Shown: positions 42,787 to 51,519 of the stretch, one piece after another
Layout of the letters: every line of letters begins with the position of its first letter
Numbering within the stretch: position 1 is the first letter of the stretch
Source of the DNA: an uncultured Lachnospiraceae bacterium
Lineage (GTDB): Bacteria > Bacillota > Clostridia > Lachnospirales > Lachnospiraceae
NCBI GenBank assembly: GCA_910586355.1
Contig: CAJUHJ010000017.1
Location: 1 to 64,000 of the forward strand
Direction: 5' to 3'
DNA: 64,000 nt
The notes under the pieces: model-generated
What the model was told of the DNA's origin: nothing
The model's database searches: none
Seen by the model: only the letters and a program-made list of their open reading frames with translations
Translations under genes and position numbers: made by a program

Positions 42787-43404
42787 ATGGAAAATGTAGT
42801 CATTACAATTGCCAGGCAGTACGGCAGCGGCGGCAGGACAGTCGGAAAAATGCTTGCAAAGGAGATGGGGATTCCTTATTACAGCAGCAATCTTTTAAAA
42901 ATGGCTTCTGAGGAGAGCGGAATTAGCGAACAATTGTTTATGCAGTTGGATGAAAAGTTAAAAAGCAGTCCGTTTCTGCGTATGTCCACAGATATTTATA
43001 CCGGGGATTTGATTCCGCCGGAAAGCAGTGATTTTGTTTCTGCCAAAAATCTGTTCAATTATCAGGCAAAAGTGATCAAACAGTTAGCGGAAAAGGAAAG
43101 CTGCGTAATCATTGGGCGCGCTGCTGATTTTATTTTAAAAGACTATAAAAATGTCGTCAGCGTTTTTGTACATGGTTCCAAAGAATTTAATCTGGCAAGG
43201 GCGATGGAGCAAAACAGCATGACTGAAGCGGAGATGGAAAAGTTTATTGCAAAAACGGATAAATACCGCGCAGAATACTATAAACATTACACTGCAAGAG
43301 AGTGGACGGACGCCAGAAATTATGACCTTTGCTTAAACAGCAGTAAATTAGGCTTTGAGAAATGTGTTAAAGAGATTTTGGCTTATATTAAGGTGAGGTT
43401 CTAG
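42787..43404 (+). CDS. Cytidylate kinase-like family protein
   Basis: 205 residues. ITIARQYGSGGRTVGKMLAKEMGIPYYS holds a P-loop-like start that lacks the classical GKST of Cmk. Later CVIIGRAADFIL and RVFVHG-type segments and the C-terminal YKHYTAREWTDARNYDLCLNSSKLGFEKC are typical of the cytidylate kinase-like family. Probably a nucleotide or nucleoside kinase of unknown substrate. Twelve bases after livF, so it may be read with the liv operon. Confidence 0.85.
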   Translation: MENVVITIARQYGSGGRTVGKMLAKEMGIPYYSSNLLKMASEESGISEQLFMQLDEKLKSSPFLRMSTDIYTGDLIPPESSDFVSAKNLFNYQAKVIKQLAEKESCVIIGRAADFILKDYKNVVSVFVHGSKEFNLARAMEQNSMTEAEMEKFIAKTDKYRAEYYKHYTAREWTDARNYDLCLNSSKLGFEKCVKEILAYIKVRF

Positions 43405-43411
43405 CGATAAC

Positions 43412-45277
43412 ATGAAGAGATTAGCGTTAAGCGATGAAATATTATTGACAATTGAGAAGCCGGCAAGATATATCGGCAATGAAATTAACAGTATCCAAAA
43501 AGAGAAAAAGGACGTTAATATCCGTTTTGTGATGTGTTTTCCGGATGTGTATGAAATAGGCATGTCTCATTTGGGCATCCAGATTTTATATGATATGTTT
43601 AACAAAATGGAAGACGTTTGGTGCGAACGTGTCTATTCCCCATGGCCGGATCTGCATAAAATTTTAAAAGAGAAAAAGATTCCCCTGTTTGCGCTAGAGT
43701 CGCAGGATGCTGTCCGCGGCTTTGATTTTCTTGGGATTACACTTCAGTATGAAATGTGTTATACGAATATTCTGCAGATATTAGACCTTGCGCAGATTCC
43801 GCTTTTGGCAAAAGACAGGACGAACGAAGATCCATTTGTTATTGGCGGAGGCCCATGTGCATATAATCCGGAACCGTTAGCAGATTTTTTTGATTTATTT
43901 TATATTGGTGAGGGAGAAACCAGCTATGACGCGCTGTTTGACATCTATAAAGAATGGAAATCTTCTGGCAGGTGTCGTGATGAATTTTTACGGCAGGCGG
44001 CAAAAGTACCTGGAATTTATGCGCCGTCTTTGTATCAGGTAAAGTATCATACAGACGGCACGATTTCTAGTTTTGCTCCAATCGAAGAAGGAATTCCCGA
44101 AAAAATTGAAAAGCAGGTCGTTTTAGAATTATCGGAAGCTGTTTATCCTGAAAAACCGCTTGTCCCATTTCTTCAGGCGACGCAGGACCGGGTGGTGTTA
44201 GAAATCCAGCGCGGTTGTATTCGTGGCTGCCGTTTTTGTCAGGCAGGCATGATTTATCGTCCAACAAGGGAAAAAGAGGCAGAAGTATTAAAGAAATATG
44301 CTTCCCTGATGTTAAAAAATACTGGATATGATGAAATTTCTTTAAGTTCCTTAAGTTCCTCAGATTACTCGAACTTAAAGGAATTGGTTACATATCTGAT
44401 AGATGAGTTTCAGGAAAAAGGAGTGAATATTTCTCTTCCCTCTCTTCGGATTGATGCGTTTTCTTTAGATGTCATGGAAAAGGTTCAGGATATTAAAAAG
44501 AGCAGCTTAACGTTTGCGCCGGAAGCTGGTTCGCAGAGACTTCGCGATGTGATTAATAAAGGGCTGACGAAGGAAGTTATCTTAGAAGGCGCCGGACAGG
44601 CATTTGCCGGAGGCTGGCAGAAGGTGAAACTGTACTTTATGCTTGGCCTTCCTACGGAAGAAGAAGCAGACAGATGTGCGATTGCAGAGCTTGCAAACCA
44701 AATTGCGGCCTGTTATTATGACATTCCAAAAGAAATACGGAATGGAAAATGCCAGATTACAATTAGTACATCTTTTTTTGTGCCAAAACCGTTTACACCG
44801 TTTCAATGGGCTTCTATGCACAAAGAGGAGGATTATCTTCATTTTGCAAAAACGGTCAATGAAGCAGTGAAAAACCAGCTGAACCGTAAGAGTATCCGTT
44901 ATAATTGGCATGAAGCTGACGTTACGGTATTGGAAGGCGTTTTCGCAAGAGGGGACAGAAGGCTTTCGAAGGTAATTTTGCGCGCATACGAAAAGGGCTG
45001 TATTTTTGACGCATGGAGTGATTTTTTTGACAATGAGGCCTGGAAGCAGGCTTTTTGTGAAACGGGTATAGACCCGGAATTTTATACGGTGCGAAAACGA
45101 TCTTTGGATGAAATTTTCCCATGGGATTTTATTGATGCGGGCGTAACAAAAGAATTTTTAAAACGGGAATATGAAAATGCGCTTGCCCAAAAAGTAACAA
45201 ACAACTGCAGAATGAAGTGCAGCGGCTGTGGGGCAGGAAAATATCAGGGAGGTGTCTGCGTTGAGAATTCGAATTAA
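43412..45277 (+). CDS. TIGR03960-family B12-binding-type radical SAM protein
   Basis: 621 residues. The N-terminal part (about 30-170) is a cobalamin-binding-like Rossmann region (FVMCFPDVYEIGMSHLGIQILYDM). The radical SAM cluster motif CIRGCRFC (about 269-276) follows QRG, with SLSSLSSSDYSNL and later barrel strands. A C-terminal cysteine-rich tail CRMKCSGCGA ends the protein. The family is conserved before the DUF2344 gene and RNase G across clostridia and is suspected to modify RNA or ribosome components; no substrate is proven. Confidence 0.9.
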   Translation: MKRLALSDEILLTIEKPARYIGNEINSIQKEKKDVNIRFVMCFPDVYEIGMSHLGIQILYDMFNKMEDVWCERVYSPWPDLHKILKEKKIPLFALESQDAVRGFDFLGITLQYEMCYTNILQILDLAQIPLLAKDRTNEDPFVIGGGPCAYNPEPLADFFDLFYIGEGETSYDALFDIYKEWKSSGRCRDEFLRQAAKVPGIYAPSLYQVKYHTDGTISSFAPIEEGIPEKIEKQVVLELSEAVYPEKPLVPFLQATQDRVVLEIQRGCIRGCRFCQAGMIYRPTREKEAEVLKKYASLMLKNTGYDEISLSSLSSSDYSNLKELVTYLIDEFQEKGVNISLPSLRIDAFSLDVMEKVQDIKKSSLTFAPEAGSQRLRDVINKGLTKEVILEGAGQAFAGGWQKVKLYFMLGLPTEEEADRCAIAELANQIAACYYDIPKEIRNGKCQITISTSFFVPKPFTPFQWASMHKEEDYLHFAKTVNEAVKNQLNRKSIRYNWHEADVTVLEGVFARGDRRLSKVILRAYEKGCIFDAWSDFFDNEAWKQAFCETGIDPEFYTVRKRSLDEIFPWDFIDAGVTKEFLKREYENALAQKVTNNCRMKCSGCGAGKYQGGVCVENSN

Positions 45278-45971
45278 GTTCCGTAAATACGGCGCAATGA
45301 AATTTATCGGACATTTGGATATTATGCGCTATTTTCAGAAAAGTATCCGCCGCGCCGGAATTGATATTGCGTATTCTGAGGGCTTTCACCCACATCCTCT
45401 GATTTCTTTTGCCGCGCCGCTTGGAGTTGGAATTACAAGCGACGGAGAGTATTTTGATATTGTTGTAAATTCCTCAGATACTTCAAAACATTCCCTTGAG
45501 GTTCTCAATGAAGTTATGGCTGAGGGGGTTGAAGTAGTATCGTATAAAAGGCTTTTGGATTCGGATGCAAAAGCGATGACAGCTGTTGCGGCAGCAGATT
45601 ATAAACTATGGATTCGGGAAAATTATGAAGCTCCTCAGATTGATTATGAAGCTGCTCTTTTTCAGTTTTTCCGGAAACCAGAGGAAATTTTAATTACAAA
45701 AAAGACGAAAAAAAGCGAAAAAGTAATGGATTTAAAAAAATTGGTCTTTCATTTTCAGATAGAAATGGAACAGGGGCGTCCTGTTTTTTACCTTAAAGTG
45801 AGTACTGGAAGCACCGATAATTTAAAACCTGAACTTGTACTTAGTACTTTTTTTGAATGGCTTGGACAAGACTTTCACCCTCTTTCTATACAAAATCACA
45901 GAATAGATGTGTATGGAAAAAAAGACGGCGCGCTTGTATCTTTAGGTGAGATGGGAGAAATCATTGAGTAA
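45261..45971 (+). CDS. DUF2344 / TIGR03936 radical SAM-associated protein
   Basis: 236 residues from TTG 45261 (GGGAGGTG 6 bases upstream), overlapping the radical SAM gene by 17 bases. Family start RIRIKFRKYGAMKFIGHLDIMRYFQKSIRRAGIDIAYSEGFHPHPLISFAAPLGVGITSDGEY. In some genomes this domain is fused to the radical SAM protein, so the two are partners. Function unknown. Confidence 0.9.
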   Translation: MRIRIKFRKYGAMKFIGHLDIMRYFQKSIRRAGIDIAYSEGFHPHPLISFAAPLGVGITSDGEYFDIVVNSSDTSKHSLEVLNEVMAEGVEVVSYKRLLDSDAKAMTAVAAADYKLWIRENYEAPQIDYEAALFQFFRKPEEILITKKTKKSEKVMDLKKLVFHFQIEMEQGRPVFYLKVSTGSTDNLKPELVLSTFFEWLGQDFHPLSIQNHRIDVYGKKDGALVSLGEMGEIIE

Positions 45972-47166
45972 AAGAGTTGTGATTACACAGGAGACGGTTT
46001 TAGGCGGCAGCTATCAGATAATTGCTCTGATTGAGGACAACCGTCTGCTGGAAGTAAACTGTGAAGACATGAATGATAATTCCATATTGGGTAATGTTTA
46101 TATTGGAAAAGTTAAGCGGATTATTGAAAAAATTGGCGCAGTTTTTGTGGAAATTGCGCCAAATCAGATGACATACCTTCCGTTAGAAGAAGCCGGACAG
46201 GCCTTAATGGTAAAACAACAGCGTCCCGGTAAATTGACAGAAGAAGATGAACTTGTCGTACAAGTTGTAAAAGAAGCAGTAAAAACAAAATACCCGAATG
46301 TTTCTGCAAATATCAGCCTGAAAGGAAACGCATTGATTTTAACAACAGGCAATAAAAAATTAGGGATTTCAAAGAAGCTTGACGGCAGGAAACGAGAATA
46401 TTTTCATACTTTGTTTGAAAATAAGAAGGAAGAAGATTTTGGATTAATTGTTCGTACAAATGCAGGAAATTATTCAGACGAACAGATTTTTGCAGAATAT
46501 CAGGCTATTTTTAACCGATTTAAAACAATAAGAGACTATTCTAAGCATCGTACCTGTTACAGCTGCCTTTACCGTGAACCATTAAAAGCAGTGGCAAGTA
46601 TCCGAGATTATCTTTCTATGCAGTTAGAAAAGATTGTGACAGACAACGACGCAGTTTATGAAGAATTATGTCGGGTATTTTCAGCAGAAGAGGCATTAAA
46701 AGAAACTCAGATTGAATTTTATAATGACAATATGTTGTCATTGACGGCGCTTTATGGGTTAAAGTCGAAGTTAGAAGCGGCTTTAAGCGAACGCGTCTGG
46801 TTAAAATCAGGGGCTTATCTGGTGATTCAGCCAACAGAAGCTTTGACTGTGATTGACGTCAACAGCGGGAAGTGCATTAAGGGGAAACAGAAAGACTTTT
46901 ACTTAAAGATAAACTTAGAAGCTGCGGAAGAGATCGCAAGGCAGCTTCGGCTTAGGAATATTTCAGGGATTTGCCTGGTGGATTTTATCAATATGGATAC
47001 GAAGGAAGCGAATGATTCATTGGCGCATACTTTAAAAAAGTGTCTTTTTCAAGATACTGTTCCGGCAATGTTTGTGGGTTTTACGAAACTTGGATTAGCG
47101 GAGATTACCAGAAAGAAAGTAAAAAAACCGTTGTGGGAGCAAATTGGGAATCGTATTCAGTTTTGA
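45964..47166 (+). CDS. rng: Ribonuclease E/G family protein
   Basis: 401 residues from TTG 45964 (GGGAGAA 6 bases upstream), overlapping the previous gene by 8 bases. The S1-like domain begins GNVYIGKVKRIIEKIGAVFVEIA. Catalytic magnesium aspartates sit in LTVIDVNSGKC and CLVDFINM. A CYSCLY region may be a zinc-link variant. It cleaves single-stranded AU-rich RNA and matures 16S rRNA in other bacteria. In related genomes rplU and rpmA usually follow; here they do not. Confidence 0.9.
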   Translation: MSKRVVITQETVLGGSYQIIALIEDNRLLEVNCEDMNDNSILGNVYIGKVKRIIEKIGAVFVEIAPNQMTYLPLEEAGQALMVKQQRPGKLTEEDELVVQVVKEAVKTKYPNVSANISLKGNALILTTGNKKLGISKKLDGRKREYFHTLFENKKEEDFGLIVRTNAGNYSDEQIFAEYQAIFNRFKTIRDYSKHRTCYSCLYREPLKAVASIRDYLSMQLEKIVTDNDAVYEELCRVFSAEEALKETQIEFYNDNMLSLTALYGLKSKLEAALSERVWLKSGAYLVIQPTEALTVIDVNSGKCIKGKQKDFYLKINLEAAEEIARQLRLRNISGICLVDFINMDTKEANDSLAHTLKKCLFQDTVPAMFVGFTKLGLAEITRKKVKKPLWEQIGNRIQF

Positions 47167-47277
47167 TAGGTAAAAAAATATGGTTACCTTTCAAAGCTGA
47201 CGGAACATAACAAGGCTTGAAAAAGTGATGGAATCTGATATTAATAGAAAAAGAAATAGAGGTAAAGGAGTGATACA

Positions 47278-47799
47278 GTGGATTTAAATTTGCAAATAAC
47301 AGATATGGCAGGGGCTAGACCAGAACATTCAACACTAATTGTAAATTTTGTTGCTGCAATACGTAAACAGTTAAGAAATAGTATGTGTTATGTATTTTCT
47401 GACAATGTACAATATAGATTCAAGACAAAAGACGGAGAAAGTAAATCAGTTGTACCAGACGCATCTATAAATTGCCGTACAAAATCTCGCAGAGGAAATA
47501 CTTTTATTGACGCACCACGTTTCGTAATGGAAGTTTTAAGCCCATCAACTGAAAAATTTGATCGTGGTGAAAAAAAAGAATTATATAGAGAACAAGAAAT
47601 TGATGAATATTGGATTGTAGATTTAAAAGAAAAAAAAGTTGAAATATATGAGCTTGATTACGATGATAACGGTGAACCGCAGTATTACTTATGGAAGATA
47701 ATAAAAGAAGAAAATAAAAATGAATTGAAAATTATTCATTTTCCAAACATTAAAATTACATTTGATGATTTATTTGATGAAGTTGATATGGACTATTAA
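47278..47799 (+). CDS. Uma2-family protein (second copy type)
   Basis: 173 residues from GTG 47278 with AAAGGAG 8 bases upstream. Core motifs: SDNVQYRFK, VPDASINC, RFVMEVLSPSTEKFDRGEKKELYREQEIDEYWIVDLKEKKVEIY, the PD-(D/E)XK-like catalytic set. Compared with the copy at 27.1-27.7 kb it lacks the N-terminal ALPxGxRAELIDG module. It starts an accessory stretch after rng and is more AT-rich than genes before it. Confidence 0.82.
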   Translation: MDLNLQITDMAGARPEHSTLIVNFVAAIRKQLRNSMCYVFSDNVQYRFKTKDGESKSVVPDASINCRTKSRRGNTFIDAPRFVMEVLSPSTEKFDRGEKKELYREQEIDEYWIVDLKEKKVEIYELDYDDNGEPQYYLWKIIKEENKNELKIIHFPNIKITFDDLFDEVDMDY

Positions 47800-47809
47800 G
47801 GGGCGATAA

Positions 47810-48192
47810 AGATTACTATACCCACAAGCATTTCAAAAAAGATATAATACGGGAAAGTTTACACAAGAAGAATTAGAAGAAATTGCAAAGGAAACGAGAG
47901 GAAATGATATTTCGTTATCCAGATGGCACAGAATTTTAAAGCATCTACTTATAAATAGTATGTGTTTTATACTCGCCACAGAGAAGTAAAGGCAGAATAT
48001 AACAATACAGAGAAAATAATAATCAATGAAGAATATGAAATAACAAAGAAAGTACAAGATGGAGAAACAAAAGAGCAGCTTCTTCAGAATGCAAATTAAT
48101 CGATAGAAAGAGGCATTGCAAGATGGACAGAAAATATAAGAAAATATTCAGATATTGGGGATTTTATAAAGTATCTGAAAGAAGAAAACTGA
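47810..48192 (+). pseudogene. Decayed unknown gene
   Basis: No intact frame, but protein-like tracts appear in two frames. First QKRYNTGKFTQEELEEIAKE and on to SRWHRILKHLL (to about 47956). Then in another frame YVFYTRHREVKAEYNNTEK to KEQLLQNAN with a TAA, continuing as SIERGIARWTENIRKYSDIG to KYLKEEN and TGA at 48190. This reads like one gene with a frameshift and a nonsense codon. I do not recognise the family. Confidence 0.35.
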
Positions 48193-48266
48193 ATCGTATA
48201 AATATTTCGTAGACTTTTCTTTGAGTTGGGCGTATAATAGAACAAAAATGAGTGGTAGGTCTTTTT

Positions 48267-48996
48267 ATGTGGGTGAAAAAATTTTTTTATGTTATGTATG
48301 TTTATTGTTTTGGCAATGACAATATCATTATCTGAAACAAGTATCAGTGGCATTTCGGATGTAGAAGCAGCACAAAAGATAAAAATCAGCAAAAAGAAGA
48401 TTAGTAATGAAGATATAAAAGAAGCAATCAAACTATATGTTGTTGTAACGCATAAACCAATTGCAGTGTCTAAAGTGACTTTATCTAAAACATCATTATC
48501 ACTGTATAAAGATGATACATATACTTTGACGGCAGCAATCAGCTCGGCGAATGCGGATAATCAGAAAATAATATGGAAATCCTCCAATACAAAGGTTGCA
48601 ACTGTAACAAATGGAGTTATTCACGCAGTAGGGGCAGGAAGTGCTAGAATTACAGCAACAGTAGGAAATATAAGTGCAGCATGTAATGTGACAGTAAAAA
48701 ATGCCATAAATATTATTTGAATAACACAGTTCCCGAAAGAGTTCAGCTATATGTTTTCTTATAATTATCATATTTATTCAAAGGTAAATATTACTGACTT
48801 TCAAATCGAAATAACTAAAAAACCTTATGGATATTATGGCACTATTATTTATTCAGGCGAAAAGACTTATGATAGAGATGGTAAATACGGAACCAATATA
48901 TGCTTTTTCAGATATAAACTATATGATTCAAAAGGAAATGTAGTAAAAACAGATCTATTGACAAAATCAGGCTTATCAGTTGGGGATAACATTTGA
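48267..48996 (+). pseudogene. BIG2-domain surface protein broken by T7 frameshift and in-frame stop
   Basis: A signal peptide starts at ATG 48267 (MWVKKFF) but shifts frame at a run of seven T (48282-48288); with six T it would join LCMFIVLAMTISLSETS. The reading frame from 48289 then gives a bacterial Ig-like group 2 domain (KVTLSKTSLSLYKDDTYTL, then WKSSNTKVATVTNGVIHAVG) to a TGA at 48718. The same frame continues after the stop with SYNYHIYSKVNITDFQIEIT and further to TGA at 48994, a plausible C-terminal domain. The homopolymer could allow phase variation; the internal stop argues for decay. Confidence 0.7.
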
Positions 48997-49095
48997 AATT
49001 TTAGACCAATATCAATAGTCAGATGAAATTATGTAAGAGGTTGATACTTTTTTTATTTGAAATATATTTGCAAAAAGAATAGGAGGTGGATGTAT

Positions 49096-49287
49096 ATGGA
49101 TATTCCGGGATTATCAATGGCATTAGCACAGACAAAAGTGCAGGGTGATTTTAGTGTGGCAATGCTTAGTAAAGCAATGGATTTGGGCGAAACACTAGGC
49201 GAAGGAATGGTGGAAATGCTGGATTCTGCTGCAATGGAACGCTCGGTTACTCCTCATATTGGCGGTAGTATCGACATTATGGTATAG
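49096..49287 (+). CDS. YjfB-family small protein
   Basis: 63 residues from ATG 49096 (AGGAGGTG 7-9 bases upstream; ATG 49090 is too close). The pattern MDIPGLSMALAQTKVQGDFSVAMLSKAMDLGETLGEGMVEML...PHIGGSIDIMV matches YjfB-type putative motility-associated proteins, which are often near flagellar genes. No flagellar gene is in the window. Confidence 0.75.
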   Translation: MDIPGLSMALAQTKVQGDFSVAMLSKAMDLGETLGEGMVEMLDSAAMERSVTPHIGGSIDIMV

Positions 49288-49355
49288 GAATCTATGCTGG
49301 TGAAGCTGCGGCGGATAGGATATTCCGTCCGCAGCTGTTTTTTATTATAAATGAT

Positions 49356-50483
49356 TTAAGAGGTGCGTTTCGATAAAAGAGGATAAATATTTTGGGATAC
49401 TTCTTTTTGAATGGCTGGATTTTTACAATATAACGTAACGGCAATGTCTACGGAGACTTTTGTAATATTTTGATTCTGCCGGAAAAACTCGAAATCTTTT
49501 TCCAAAGGCTTTTTTGCTAAAAAATGCAAAACAGCAGTATTGAGAAGGTGAAAATGCTGTATCAGGCAGTCATAGTCGTTTATGGCGTCTAAAATGCACC
49601 AATGATAATAGTCTTCTTCAAAACTGCAGGTTGAGATAATCTGCATACAAAGACGAAGTTCACCTGTTACGTCGGAGGCTTCCATCAGTACATCCGGCCG
49701 TTTTTGGTAATCGTTTAAAAAATATTCTTTTGCGCCGTTATAATCTCTTTTGGAAAAGAAGTCTGCCAAATGTTTTTTTAATTGTTTTGTTTCATATTTT
49801 TCTCCAACCATGCCGACTTTACATTCATAGACATTAAGATTGTGATAGTAAATCCAGACGGTCTGTAAAAATTCAGATAAAAATCCAAATAACCGTTTCT
49901 GATAGCCGTTATAACCGGTGAAATCGGTGCGTTTTTGGACTTCAAATAAAATATCAAACAGCCATGAACAGTAGCTGCTGTATTGTTCTTTTGAAGTGAC
50001 AAATATATTTCCAAAATAAGTATGCGGACCATGAACTAAGGTTTCAAAGGTGTTTATATATTCCGGATATTTTTCTTTTAAGACTTCTTTTGTAGTATCT
50101 AAGTCTTTTACATGGTGGTTTTCGCCAAATCCCTGATAGTAGGAACAGGTCAGCGTCAGAAGTTTTGTTGTAATCATATCGTAATCCGTCAGAAGTTTTT
50201 CTAACTGAGATTTCGTAAAAATAGATCCGTTTTCGTCTATCAGATACCGTCTGTAATGGCAAATACCGATATAATCTGCATTTAGATAATTTTTCCAAAT
50301 CCAGTACATTCCGGTTAATTCACAAAAATACGGATTGAGTGATGAGATGGAATCGTTTGTGTCATCTCCTAAAAATCCAAGGTCTTTGGAATTGCAGCGT
50401 CCGACGTGAAGCGGGATATAGATAGGGTCTTTGGGCGGCTTAAACGGTTTATGGGTCATAACAAATAGATTGACAGACATCAT
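49356..50483 (-). CDS. DUF4422 glycosyltransferase
   Basis: 375 residues from ATG 50483 (TAAGGAG 10 bases upstream); an upstream extension has no site. Start MSVNLFVMTHKPFKPPKDPIYIPLHVGR, then DISSLNPYFCELTGMYWIWKN, YIGICHYRRYLI (the DUF4422 hallmark). The family transfers sugars in capsule or exopolysaccharide synthesis. The C-terminal 120 residues are helical and unassigned. Divergent from the subtilisin gene across only 63 bases. Confidence 0.85.
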   Translation of the reverse strand: MMSVNLFVMTHKPFKPPKDPIYIPLHVGRCNSKDLGFLGDDTNDSISSLNPYFCELTGMYWIWKNYLNADYIGICHYRRYLIDENGSIFTKSQLEKLLTDYDMITTKLLTLTCSYYQGFGENHHVKDLDTTKEVLKEKYPEYINTFETLVHGPHTYFGNIFVTSKEQYSSYCSWLFDILFEVQKRTDFTGYNGYQKRLFGFLSEFLQTVWIYYHNLNVYECKVGMVGEKYETKQLKKHLADFFSKRDYNGAKEYFLNDYQKRPDVLMEASDVTGELRLCMQIISTCSFEEDYYHWCILDAINDYDCLIQHFHLLNTAVLHFLAKKPLEKDFEFFRQNQNITKVSVDIAVTLYCKNPAIQKEVSQNIYPLLSKRTS

Positions 50484-50546
50484 AGCAGAAACTCTCCTTA
50501 ATTTTTTGTATGGATATAGAATATATGGAAATAGTAGAGATGTCAA

Positions 50547-51485
50547 ATGCTTTTGGAACCCACTCATTCCTTTTCGCATAAACTAAAAAAAAAGGCATTT
50601 GACGTGAATCAGGTTCGGAATAAATTAAGGGCGGAATATGCACATGCAAAAGGGATTACTGGCAGGGGAATCACAGTGGCTGTTATGGATACGGGAATCG
50701 TAATGCATCCGGATTTTGACAGCCGTATTCTGGGTTTTCGTGATTTTACCCAAGGAAGAACGAAGATTTATGATGATAATGGGCATGGATGCCATGTTGC
50801 CGGCATTATTGCGGGAAGCGGCAGAATGAGCAGAGGGATTTATACTGGAATAGCGCCGGAATGTAACTTATTTGTAATGAAGGTGTTAGACCGGAAAGGA
50901 AATGGAAATACGTCGCAGGTATTAAAAGCAATTGATTATGTCATTGAGAATCAGGAAAAATACCAGATTCGGATTTTAAATATTTCCGTAGGTATGCTCC
51001 CGACCGCAGACGAAACAGAAAAAGAAAATCTGATACTGGCAGTGGAAAAAGCATGGAATTCGGGAATAGTTGTCGTAGCAGCAGCCGGAAATAATGGGCC
51101 GGGGAAAAATACCGTTACCATTCCAGGACAGTGCAAAAGTATTATCACAGTCGGGAGTATTGATGATTATGTCACGAAGGGAAAAGGAATTCATAACGGT
51201 TACAGTGGAAGAGGGCCTACGGAAAGCTGTGTGGTAAAACCAGAAATATTAGCGCCTGGAACAGGAATTAAAAGCTGTTCAAGACGTGGCGGCGGTTATG
51301 AAATCAAAAGCGGCACTTCTATGTCTGCCCCAATTATCTCTGGCGCAATCGCACTTCTTTTACAGAAATATCCGTATCTGACGCCGGCGCAGACAAAACT
51401 TAGGCTTTATGAACGGGCAGTTGTGTTAAAAGAAGTCAGTGAACGGGATTATTGGGGAGTTGTATATTTGGACCGGCTGTTATAA
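50547..51485 (+). CDS. Subtilisin-family (S8) serine peptidase, intracellular type
   Basis: 312 residues without a signal peptide or long pro-region. Catalytic Asp48 in AVMDTG, His80 in NGHGCHVAG (usual HGTH is HGCH here), and Ser about 258 in GTSMSAP; oxyanion Asn in AAAGNNGPG. This matches intracellular subtilisins (IspA type) with a short N-terminal extension. The ribosome binding site before ATG 50547 is weak, and a GTG near 50605 is an alternative start. Role likely in intracellular protein turnover. Confidence 0.9.
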   Translation: MLLEPTHSFSHKLKKKAFDVNQVRNKLRAEYAHAKGITGRGITVAVMDTGIVMHPDFDSRILGFRDFTQGRTKIYDDNGHGCHVAGIIAGSGRMSRGIYTGIAPECNLFVMKVLDRKGNGNTSQVLKAIDYVIENQEKYQIRILNISVGMLPTADETEKENLILAVEKAWNSGIVVVAAAGNNGPGKNTVTIPGQCKSIITVGSIDDYVTKGKGIHNGYSGRGPTESCVVKPEILAPGTGIKSCSRRGGGYEIKSGTSMSAPIISGAIALLLQKYPYLTPAQTKLRLYERAVVLKEVSERDYWGVVYLDRLL

Positions 51486-51519
51486 AATAGATAGGAAAAG
51501 TCAAAGGAGGAAATCAAGA

